A stretch of 14,777 bases of DNA from Polyrhizophydium stewartii (taxonomy: Eukaryota; Chytridiomycota; Chytridiomycetes; Rhizophydiales). Of this stretch, positions 1 to 10,100 are shown piece by piece; the first letter of the stretch is position 1; the number at the start of each line of letters is the position of its first letter. The notes below the pieces were generated by a model. That model was not told where the DNA came from. It did not search any database and was given only the letters and a program-made list of their open reading frames with translations. The stretch is taken from contig JADGIZ010000381.1 in assembly GCA_027604665.1 (NCBI GenBank), positions 1 to 14,777 of the forward strand. Reading direction: 5' to 3'. The position numbers and the translations under genes were made by a program.

Positions 1-327
1 GCGGGCGGTTGCAGCGGACGGGTGGTGGGCGGGCACGCGGCCGAGCCTGAGGGCGGGCGACGCACCCTTGGTCAGCTCGTCGTCGACTTCGATGTCGTTC
101 TCGGCGGCCATGGACCACAGGGCGGCGAGCGAGTAGCGGCTGTCGCGCCCGCCGCGGCTCGCGGGGTTCTTGGCCGACGTGGGGCCGCCGCCCATCGCGA
201 GGCCGTTGGACGCGGCAACGTACGCCGCGCGCGCGAGCCCCGACGGCTGGTACGCAGACATGTCACGGGCAAGCCGCAGCAGGCGCCGCTGAGCCGCGTT
301 TTGGCGTGCCGCCATATGGCCGCGCAT
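1..327 (-). CDS. Partial coding exon, unrecognised protein, cut by window edge
   Basis: A minus-strand frame is open from 327 to the window edge with nearly all third positions G or C. It includes ATGs at 327, 315 and 261. The best-looking part reads MSAYQPSGLARAAYVAASNG from 261 and RYSLAALWSMAAENDIEVDD further on. A likely donor (AAGG|GTGCGT) sits at 65-64, so the exon may end at 66. If it starts at 327 it begins only 4 nt after the KPWE stop, which is very tight. It could instead be a 3' exon of the KPWE gene reached by splicing from near 405 or 360, but no CTGAC or CTAAT motif supports such an intron. Product unknown. Confidence 0.45.
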   Translation of the reverse strand, partial: MRGHMAARQNAAQRRLLRLARDMSAYQPSGLARAAYVAASNGLAMGGGPTSAKNPASRGGRDSRYSLAALWSMAAENDIEVDDELTKGASPALRLGRVPAHHPSAATAR

Positions 328-331
328 GCGT

Positions 332-1068
332 TCATTTGCCCGCGCCTGCGCCTTCTGCCACCCCGCCCGCGGCACCGGCCGCATCGTGCACATCCACAAT
401 AGCGAGCAGTTCCTCTGCCGCCTGCTCCCACGGCTTGCGTCGCGGCGCCAGCGACGCGAGGCTCGCGTGGTCGTGCACCGTCGCCGGGATCTGGCGGATG
501 CCCGGGATCGGCTCGCCGCGGGCGACCTTCTCGGCAATCTCCTGGAACGACAGCGAGTACGGCGCCGAAGGGGCCGGCGTCTCGGGCACCCCGGCTGCTG
601 GTCCATCCGCCGCATCCGCCAGCAGCTCGGCCTGCGTCTCGCCGCCGGTGGACACCGCGCCAGCCGCGCGATCGCCTCGATCGCCCCTCGCAGCCGCCTC
701 CTCGTCGGCGAGCCACAGCCGGTAGGCGGCCAGGTCGAGCGGCGCTACGAACCTGCGCATCCCACCGTGGGTCAGCCCGCGTGCCCCACGAATCCGCTCG
801 CGGAGCATCGCTCCCGCAGAGCGGCAGCGCGCGCCAGCCCGGTGCGAGCCACGAGCGAACCAGGTGCTCTCTGTGCATCGACCCACTTCGAGAAGAAGAA
901 GGCCTTGGCCTGCTCGAGCCGCTGCGGATCCAGGGTGCCCGTGCTGCTGTCCCGCAGCGACGCAAGCCCAGCCTGGAAGCGGGCGTCCGAGTCGAACGGA
1001 AACGACCGGAAGCGCTCGAACACGGCCGCCGCAGCCGCTGGCGCCGGATGGGACGGCGGCTGTTCCAT
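332..1068 (-). CDS. KPWE-domain protein, PEX39/PEX14-like, two exons, 200 aa
   Basis: Exons are 1068-887 and 752-332, with a TGA stop. The N-terminal block has FPFDSDARFQAGL (about 23-35) and LEQAKAFFFSKFVAPLDL (about 51-68) followed by AAYRLWLADEE, a helical region typical of fungal and plant PEX14-like proteins. An acidic/Ala linker follows. The C-terminal domain has SFQEIAEKVARGEPIPGIRQ (about 129-148) and RRKPWE (165-170), the hallmark of the KPWE domain found in the small peroxisomal import factor PEX39 (human C6orf226). In that family the protein is reported to act with PEX7 in import of PTS2 cargo. That role is inferred here from the motifs. The intron falls exactly between FFFSK and FVAPLDL, and splicing restores the conserved block, which supports the model. 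The start at 1068 has G at -3 and +4. The ATG at 1128 is an alternative. No transmembrane segment is seen. Confidence 0.8.
753..886 (-). other. Intron of the KPWE gene (134 nt)
   Basis: Donor GAA|GTGGGT, CTGAC 23 nt before the acceptor, acceptor GCGCAG. Phase 2, rebuilding a Lys codon. It is nearly twice as long as the other introns in the window. Confidence 0.8.
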
Positions 1069-1182
1069 CTCGGGGCGAGTCGGCGGTGACGCCCAATGCG
1101 GCAGGGAAGCACAGCGAGCTTGTCGCACGCCGCCACACCTTCCGGCTCGAGCACACGCACTGGTGATACGAAGCCGCGAGGT
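1069..1182. other. Short intergenic spacer between giant gene and KPWE gene
   Basis: It must hold the 3' end of the giant transcript and the 5' leader and promoter of the next gene. No AATAAA is seen. An upstream in-frame ATG at 1128 could extend the KPWE protein by 20 residues. Confidence 0.6.
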
Positions 1183-4100
1183 TTACTTGGCCGCACCAGG
1201 AAGGCCGCGCCGCACATCCACAACGAGCGAGCGAGCAAGCATCCGCAGCGGCTCCATTGCCGCGACGCGGTGTGGGAAGAAGCCCAGAAAGCTCACAAAC
1301 GGCTCGACCTGCCGACCCCAGCCCTGCGTCAGCCTAATGCCGTCGCCACTGATGTCGCCGCTGCAACGGCCCGTGCGCAAAGCAAGCACCCACCCAGCGA
1401 AGCAGGTTTGCTGGCCACGGCCGCCGATCGACACCAGGGATCGCCTGCAGTGGTGCCGGCGCCAGCTCCTTGAACAGCGACTGCGAGAATATCATCCTGT
1501 AACGCACGGCGTCGTCAGTATAGCGCCTGCTTGCCGGAAAGCAACGCATAGCCACTCACGTAAACAAAAGTGTCGCAAGCTGCAGATACGCCTCGACGCC
1601 TTGCTCGCGGGTGCCGTAGTGGATCATCTCGTCAATGACGTAGATGTACAGAAAATGCACGTTGTGTGCCTTCTCGGCAGCCTGCGCAACGATTCATGTC
1701 GCGCGTCAGCCGCAGCACCGCACCGACGCTGCACAGAGCGGCCCCATCGCACCTCGGGAGTCAGATTCCGGCCGTCAAAGTAGACAGACGGCGTGGCTTC
1801 AAGCTCGTGGACAAGGCGCACAATGTGCGACTCAATGTTGAGGAAGCTGCGGCGCGATCCAGACGCAAACTGTATGCCACGCCAGGGTCAGCACAGTGCA
1901 ACCCGCGGCAAAGCGCATTGCCTCGAGACGCACGTGGAAGAGCTCAACGTTGCCAAAGCACAGCTTGGCATGGACGCCATACTTTTCCGAGGGTCGGCGC
2001 TTGTTGTAGACAACCATGTGCTCCAAAATGTACTTCTCCTGTGCGCAAGCGCCATCAGCCCGCGGTGCCTCATTGCGAGCACAGAGACGCAGCAGCACAT
2101 GGCCCACCTTTCTGAGCGCCTCTGCGTTCTTGCTGATCACGTCCATCAGAGGCACGATTCGCAGCATCTGCGACTGGAACGGTCCAAGCGTCAGGAGGCC
2201 TGTCGAGATCCACAGCGGCCGCCCGACGCCTTGCGGCTTTGGTCCTATGAGTAGCCTTTGGCTTGACCCCGAAGCGACATCGGCGAGCGTGCTTGGCCTG
2301 CCCCCGACATTTGTGAACGTGAACGATGCGCCAGCCTCGGAGTGGTGTCCGGCGCCTGCTCCAGGCGAGCCCGCGCTTGCAACGTCGGCGTTGTCAACAA
2401 GCTCAATCGAAAAGTACATGCCGTCCGTCAGAATCTCGTATTCGAGCGTGTCGTTGAGCAGGTTCGTGACGGAAAACAGATCGTTGGTCGGTGCAAATTG
2501 AATAATGTTCTGTGCATGCATCTGCGTCTGCGCGGAGGGCTGGAGTGCGCCTGATCCGGTCGCAGGCACCGCGTCAACCGATGGGCGGAGCGAGTGGGCC
2601 TCGTCCGACGACACGTCGGCGGGAACAGGCTTGCGGCGGATCATGCCGGAGAACAGGAACGTGGACGACGAAAGCATGATCTGCGGTTGCCGGATCTGCG
2701 CGAGGAACTTGATGACTTTCTGGTAGTCTTTGACGAGGCGGCAATTGATGTGAACCTCAAAGAGTCGTTCGACGGCAACCTGCTCACCAAGCGGCTTTGA
2801 CAGCATGCTCTCTGTGTCTTCGAGACCATCTGCGCTTGGCATCGACTGGCCCGGCCAAAACCGAATGTAAACTCGCGCGTGCGATTCGGGCTCAACGATG
2901 ATGCTTCGGAAGAGCTTAGCACTGGTTGGCGAGAGCGAGAACACGAGCTCGCTCTCGTCTTCGTGCGGCAGGCTGCATTTGAACGAGAACTCGAGCGGGA
3001 CCGACTCGCGGTTGCACACGACAATGCTGCGAGATGCGTAGACGCAGCCGAGAAATGCGGGGTCGATCTCGATCACCGGCTCCTCAGAGTCGATTGCCTG
3101 CGTGAACACGTCGAACGCATGGTTGCCAGCAGCATCGTAATGCAAGTACCGGCTGCCAATGTGGCCGCTGCCGCTGCTGTTGATGCCTCCAAGGCCGCCA
3201 CTACCGCTGCTACCAGAGAGAGGCGCTCCTCCAACAAGCGCTGCGCTCGTGCCGCCACCGCCAACGCCGCCGCCGCTTCCGCTGCCTCCGCCGCCAGCTG
3301 CAACGCTCGTAACGTTGCTGCCGCCGATGCTGCTACCATTGGTTCCATTGCCGCCACTGCTTGATCCGCCCATGGTGATGCCAACCGCGCCGGCAAACCC
3401 AGGCGATGCAGATGTGAGCGCCGACCTGCGCACGTTGTGCTTGGCAACAACCTCCATCGACACTCGGATAATTTTGGTGTCGTGCCGGTTGTCGATGTTC
3501 TCGATGAGGAGGTAGGTCGAAAAGGTGCCGCGGACCGAGACCATGAAGTTGAGCGTGATGGTGTGGCTCGTGGCTGCCCCGTTTGCTGCGGCCGCCGATC
3601 GCGGTGCCTCCAGCGTGCCTTCGCTGCGACTGCAGACCATCCACAGGCGGTCGCTCTCGGTGATGGTGCCGATGCGGTAGAACAGGCGAGCGCCAGAGGT
3701 GTTCTCGATCACAATCTTCTTGGCCACCGAGTTGGGGCCGAGGTCCTGTTGGCCGAGATCCAGCTCGTGCAGGCCATCAAACTCGCCGCTGATTGAGTCC
3801 AGCACCTTCTTGCAGCCGCGCAGCGTCATGTAGCCCGTCATCCGGCGACCAGACGGGCTTGCAACCGAGTCCGTGATGCTCAAATGTCGCGACGAGGCGC
3901 CGGCACTCGGCCCAAACGACGCCGTTGAGCGACCGTCGGACGTCGCAAGCTCGTCGTCCTCGCTGAGAAGATGCACAAAGTGGCTGGTCGCTGGTCCGCC
4001 GGCGCCAGGAAAGCGATCACCGCTGCGGTCGCTAAAGGTTCCGGCCGAATGTCCTGCTGCAGACTCGGCAACTCCGGTGCATGCGCCAGACGCGGCGGTT

Positions 4101-7100
4101 GAGATGCCGAGCCCTGACGCGGCGTCAGCCGCTCCAAGACGGTCGTCGTCCCAGTGCACGCTGGCACCAGCGCCGTTCTGGCGGCTGCCGCCTGTGCCGC
4201 CAACTGCGCCAGAGCCATCATCTGTGGCGACCCCCGGTGGGGAAAACGGCTCGAACAGTCCTGCGGGCGGGTGTGAGCGCACAACATCTCGCTCGGCGGC
4301 TTCTGCGTCGCTTTCGGCACCGCTGTCGCCATCGCCGGCCATGCTGTTGCCGCGATGCTTGCGGACCTTGAGCGCCGCAAGCGTGTCTTCGACGATCGAG
4401 ATGAAAATGGTCTGCGGCGTTTGGCCGAGCGAGCTGCGGTCGATGACGTGAAGTTTGACGTCTTCGGACACGCCGCCGATCTTGGGATCCACAAGCTCCA
4501 CTCGCATGGCAAGCTTCCCGCCGGGTTCGACGACGCCGCGCATATCTGCATCGACCGCATGGACCTTTATCTTGTCGGTCATGGACGCGAGCTCGATTGG
4601 GTTTTCAATAAGCACCTGAAACTCGAGCGGAAAGTCGTTGCTGGCGTTTGTGACGACAATGTCCTCATACTGCATTCGCAGCGTGCCTGAGCTCTGTGGG
4701 CTCTCGACGAGACCCTGCCGCGTCACGGCGTCGTTGTCGACGCCTGCATCTTCTTCGTCGCTGTCGGAAAGAAAGACTGTGCGGAACTCGATGCGTCGAT
4801 GAGAGAGCGAGAACGTCTGTCCCTCGATGATGGTGGCACGAACTGGAATGGTCTCGGTCATGCGCATGACGCCGCCGCTGCCGCCGCTGCCGATCGCTGC
4901 AGAAGCCAGCGCACCTGTGATGGCAACTGCCGGGACGCCTGGTGTAGCCGGGGGTAGAACCACGAGTGACGTGCTTGGTTCCGCATCGACACCGGGCTGC
5001 TGCGGCGTCTGCGCCGCATGGTTGCGAGACGTGACCCACAGTGTGGCGAGTGTCGCGCCATCGGGGTTGATCAGCGCTGCAGATGCCGGATCGCCAGAAA
5101 CAAGGCGCGACTTGGGCAGCGCACTGGCTCTGATCTTGATCTCGACGCTGCCGCGCGGCGCAAGCGACAGGCTGCCGACAAGAGGCGAGTTGGTGAAGCG
5201 CGACAAGAGCTCGACAGCTATCAAGTCGGCAAACTCTGCGGCAAGCCGGCATGCAATCTCGAAGCGCACGTCCTCGTCCGTAATGTTGACGATCGTGAAC
5301 CAGTTGTCGCATGGAAGCGCGTTGGCGGGGGTCGGATGCACAAGCGCTGGCAAGACAAGTTGGCCCGAGCTCAAGCGGTCAAAGCGCAGCTCAAACTGGG
5401 TCATGAGCGCAGTCACGCCGAGCTGCATCGTGTTGCGCGGATTGAAGAGGTTGATGACGCCGATCGAGAGGCTGCGCGTTCCGGGCGTAGGCGGGTCGAT
5501 GCTCGCGGGCTTGAACACGGCCTCGATCTGGTGGCGCGCGCCAGGCTCGATGACAAGCTTGGCTGCTGCAAGGTCGCGCTCGCCATCGATCGAGACAATA
5601 CCAATGGGGTCGGGCACCTCGAGCTCGTAAAGCAGCGGGCAGTCGGCCAGGTTGGAAACAACAAACGAGAATGGCGCGTCCTTCCACATGTTGAAGTGGC
5701 CGACCTTGCCGAGATCGACAAAGGCCGGCTGGATCTCGCCGCTCGAAATGCAATAGCCCACCGACAGCTCGATCGCTTGCATCGTGGAGCCTCGATCGAG
5801 GTTCTGGAGGCAAAGGAGGCCGTCTTGCACCGCGCGCTGGCCGGATATGATGGCGGCCCAGATGTCGTCGTCGTAAACTGCCCGTGGCTTTGGAACCGAG
5901 ACCACAGCCGTTGCCTTTTCGTCCGCGTGAAGCAGCAGGGTCGGTCCGCAGACAGAGAGCTCGCCAACGTTACGGGCAGCGGGCAGCGGGGGAGACACGT
6001 TGCTCCCAGTGCCGCCGTCGGACTCAAACCCAGTCCCGCCTGCCTCGACAACAAACCCGCTGCTGTTCGATACGATCCAGCGCACCGACACATCCAGCGT
6101 GCTGAGCGGCTGGATCTGCATGAGCTCGTGCGAGAGATTCTCGACCTCGATACTGCGCTCGTACAGCGACGGCGTGTCCAGGCGATGCCGTCTTTGCAAC
6201 ACAAGCGTGTTGGCCATGGCGCCTGCCGCGTCCATTGCGACGCCGCCGGGGGTGACGTGCACGCAGTCCCACTTGAGCAACGGCTGATCGACGAGCTGCG
6301 CATTGCTGTCTCCGGCAAAGTCGAACGAGGGCGGCCGCCTCCAGGTCACGTTACTGACCGAGATGGTACGTGGGTCCACAAACACGCGGACGTCAATGCG
6401 TGCATGCTGCTGCGAGTTGTTGAGGTTGATCACGTCGATGGTGTGGCTCGCGAGGCCAAATGTCGAAGGCGACAACGTGAAACTGATGCGCTCGCAAGGC
6501 ACGCCAGCAGCTGCTGCGGCAGCCTGTGTCTGAGGTGTCTGCTGCGCAGCGAGCGGCGGCGGCGAGAGCGGTGCAGAGCCAGCAGCAGGTGCGACTTGCC
6601 GCGTTGGGCTCGCATCGCTTGTCAGGCCAGCAAGAGCGGGTGCTGGAAGTGCAAGCTCCTGCATGGCCGGCGTCGACGGCGGCGCGATGGGAGCCGCTTC
6701 GATGCGACCGCGCGTGAAGGCCAAGACGAGCTCCGAGCTTGAGGACCGCAGCTCATAATCCAGCGGAAGCCGCGACGACAGGTTGTAGATCCAGAAGCTT
6801 GCGCGGAGTGGCTGATTCACGCAGCGCGTGACGCCAAACGAAAACAGGCCCTGTGAGACCATGAGCAGCGACTGACCAATGGTCGCCGAGAAGCGCAGCG
6901 TTTGCGTGGCGAGCAGCATCGTCCCATCGGCCGAGGGAGCGCTCTTTGTCGCCTGCGACAAGAACGTGCTCTCAATCGAGTCCTGGATCGACACTGCGAA
7001 CTTGATTCCGCCAATGAGCGTGCGCGAGTCGATCTGGCTCGCAATGCGCGATGCCATCTCGCTCGCGGCCAAGGTCGAACTCGTCGCACCGCCGCACGGG

Positions 7101-10100
7101 CTGCTACTACTGCTGGCTTTCGCTGCGCTCTTTTCGCTCCCGCGCGTGGCAGGCATGGTGCCGGAGGCGGCAGCAGAAGCCGCACCGCCGCCAAGGCTCG
7201 GCTGCAGAGCAATAAAGACGATGCGCTGCTCGCCAGGAGCAAGCGGTATTTCGTGCGCCAGTCGCTCGAGAGCTGGGTCGCCAAAGATGAAGCACTGCTG
7301 AGCAAGGTTCGAGTTGGCCGTGACTGATATGCTGTGTTCGGCAGTGTTTTCGACAACGAGCGGCTTAACAAGGGCGTACTTGCGCGACGGATCGACGTAG
7401 CAGTTGCCGAGGTCCAGCTCCGGAGGCAAAACACCGCTGGCGTCGACGAGAGACGGAAAGCGGAGATACGAGCCAAGAACGCCGTAAAAGACAAATGTAA
7501 CGTCGGTTGCCCTGGCTGCGTCCAACTCGACGAGCTTGAGCGAGACGGCGTGAAAGCCGCGCGACGGCGGCACCAGTGAGAGGTCGATGCGGCGTGTCTC
7601 CAATGGCCGGATAGTCAAGTTGCCCTGCGGGCAGTGCATGACGGCTTGGTTTTTGTCGCAGCTGCACTCGAAGAAGAACTCGACTGGGTCAGCGTTCCGG
7701 TTGGTCACATTGACGTAGCAGTCGCGACGCTCGCCAATCTCGAGCCTGCCCAGGTCAACAAACGCCGTCTCGACTGCGAGCGCTGGCGGAGGCGGCGGCG
7801 AGGCCTCGGACTTGCCACCAGCTGAGTCCTGTGCCGTCGACAGCTGCGTCGCGGAGGCGCGGTGTCCGGCCTCATGAAGAGCCTCTGAGTCTGCCGACGC
7901 TGTGATGCCGATGGCTGGCGGGCCGACCGAGACAGCAGGCGGCTCGACCGGGGCCGCAAACGGCGTCGTGGTGGACGCCCTGGGAGTTGTCGGGTCGGCA
8001 TCCTAAACCGCAGCGCCGAGTCAGCCAAACAGTATCTCGCGGCATGCCAGTCGGCTGCATGCCACTGACCACATCTGGCAAGATCTCGTTGCCAAGGCTG
8101 GACGGCTGCCGGTCCTCGCGCCGACCTTGCGCTTCCGCCGTGCTCAATGCGTGCAGGGTCTCAACATGGCTGTCAGCGTCGGCGGCGGACCGCGGCCACG
8201 TTGTCCCTGGGGTTGCCGGACTTGGCGCCGCATTGGATGCAAGCAGACTGGATGGCGCTGCCGGCAAAGCTTCTGGCACGGCAGGAGGACCAGATTGCTC
8301 GCGATCTGCGGCCGCATTGCGCTCGTTCTCCTCGGACAGCAGCTGCAAATAGGTCATGTCGTCGTAGCACACCACGGCCTTGCAGATGACGCGCTTGACA
8401 ACGTCCGTGTTCTTTTGCTCGTGGACATAGATGCGAACGGTGCACACCTCGCTGTGGATATCGTCTTGGTCACCGACAGGCGGGGCATGGCTTTGGAATG
8501 GCGTCCGGCTGCGGATAACAGATGATGCCGCCAAGGCGTCCGGCATCTCCGCAAAGCCAGCTGCGAGAGAATGGCTCGATGGCGACGACATGAAATCAAA
8601 CGGCGTGGTGGCGTGGGATGTCGTGGAGGAGACGAGACCGTCAGACTCAATGCGGCCATCAACAAGATTTGATCCAGACTGGGTACGCCTCCTGGCCGCG
8701 GAGGAGCCGGTGGCGCTCGTATCAGAGCCGCGATAGTCAAGTTGGGCTTGACGCGCAGGTCGACACGGGTGCGACTGCGACTGCAGCAACTGCAGCTCTG
8801 GTGGAATACGGCGTGGCCTCAGAAGGACCCGGACGGAGCGAATGCATCTGGGCTCGATGGTGAAGATGATTGAGTTTTTGGTGCGCTTGACACGCGAAGC
8901 AGGCGGGACTGTGGCCGAAGTTGACGCAGAAGTCGAGAGTCCCGGGGCCGAAGTTGCAGAAGAGGTTGCCTTGGAGGCAACCAATGACGGTGCAGGGCCA
9001 GGTGTCGAAATTGGCGTTGACGATGTGACCGATGTGACTGCGGTGGTGGCACCAGGATCCGCCAGCGAGCTAGGCGACTCGACGACCGCATCCTGGATTG
9101 CGAGGGTCGAGTCGGGGGGAGCAGGCGGGCCGGCCACTGCCTTGTCGATAACGGGGGGCTCGCGCGGCAGAATCTCGTCCTTGTCGGTGGCGTATTCGTC
9201 GGGCACTTCGCCCGACCTCAGCTTCTCGAGCTTCTCCGTCAGACGCTTGATCTTGTCCTTTCGTCCCTTGCGCTTGGCGATGTTGAGTTTCTGCTCGGCC
9301 TGTTCAATCTGCTCCTCAATCTCCTGCGATAGAATCTTGGCCGGCCGTTTGCGCAACTTGCGCACGCGGTCCGGAGGTGGCCCACCGGAAGCAGCGGCGC
9401 CGTGCGCCAGAGCCGCACCCGATCCATTGACGCCGCTCGGACCCGCCGAGTCGGTCGCGGGCGCTTCTTCCTCGTCCTCGTCGACAATCTCGAACTCGAC
9501 GTCGAAAAGACAGTTCTGGAAGCGCAGCTCGTCGGGGTCAAAGCCAACCTCGAACGTGCGTCTGTGCTTCTGGCTTGTGTTGGATATGGCAATCTCCTGC
9601 GTTACGGGGCTGGGCTGGTCGATGAGGCACACGCCAAACTCCAACAGCATCTTCTCGATGAAAAAGTGCGCTGGCTGGCGGACGTTGGCCTTGATGGTCA
9701 TGATCTGGTCGTTCTCGCTGTCCTGGATGTTCTTGACAAACAGTCGCTCGTGGAACTGACCGGCCAGAGACGGCTCAAAGATAAACTCGACCTCGCGCTT
9801 GCCGTATCCGCGGACGACGCCGATACGGTAGTCGCTGAGGACAATGTCGCCGGACGAGATTGAGCCCGACTTGACGATCGTGTAGAGCAGCGGTGCTTCG
9901 GAGTTGTTGCGGATGACGATACTCTTTGCGCGGCGCTCGCTCTTGTCGAGGGCGCCAAAGTTGATGTTCTTTTGGCCCAGCTCCATGATCGACCGGTAGA
10001 ACGATGACCGCAGCATGAGCTCACGCACAGGGATGGCGTCGAGGTCGCCTTGAAGGAGCTGCTCGAACTGCGGCTGCTTGATGTCCCGGTCAAAGTCGCG

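Larger units (their letters stand above)
1183..1869 (-). other. Unrecognised helical C-terminal domain of the giant protein (exons 5-8)
   Basis: About 155 residues encoded by four short exons. Composition differs from the rest of the protein, with little low complexity and many aromatic and aliphatic residues, for example VHFLYIYVIDEMIHYGTRE, AYLQLATLLFTMIFSQSLF and VEPFVSFLGFFPHRV. No ASH pattern is seen and amphipathic helices are likely. I do not recognise the family. The hydrophobic parts are interrupted by charged residues, so a membrane segment is unlikely. Confidence 0.55.

Noticed and set aside
72..1238. 388-codon Arg-rich minus-strand frame
   Set aside because: It is out of frame with the conserved KPWE protein blocks, which lie in the two other minus-strand frames joined by an intron.
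326..1783. 485-codon open frame on the plus strand
   Set aside because: It runs antisense to the phase-consistent exons of the giant gene and the KPWE gene. Its product is Arg/Ala/Pro-rich without any domain, as expected from a GC-rich shadow frame.
5018..6742. 574-codon open frame on the plus strand
   Set aside because: It is antisense to exon 4 of the giant gene, which shows clear ASH repeats. The product is Arg-rich with no recognisable fold.
1832..7708. A stand-alone 1,958-residue gene starting with GTG at 7708
   Set aside because: The same frame continues upstream to 8002 with an ASH strand (ETAFVDLGRLEIGERRDCYV) immediately before the GTG, so this is an internal codon of exon 4. The last 33 codons before 1832 are intron.
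7801..7830. GGKS in the giant protein as a possible P-loop
   Set aside because: It lies in a low-complexity linker just before a proline run, and lacks the upstream glycine and hydrophobic strand of a real P-loop.
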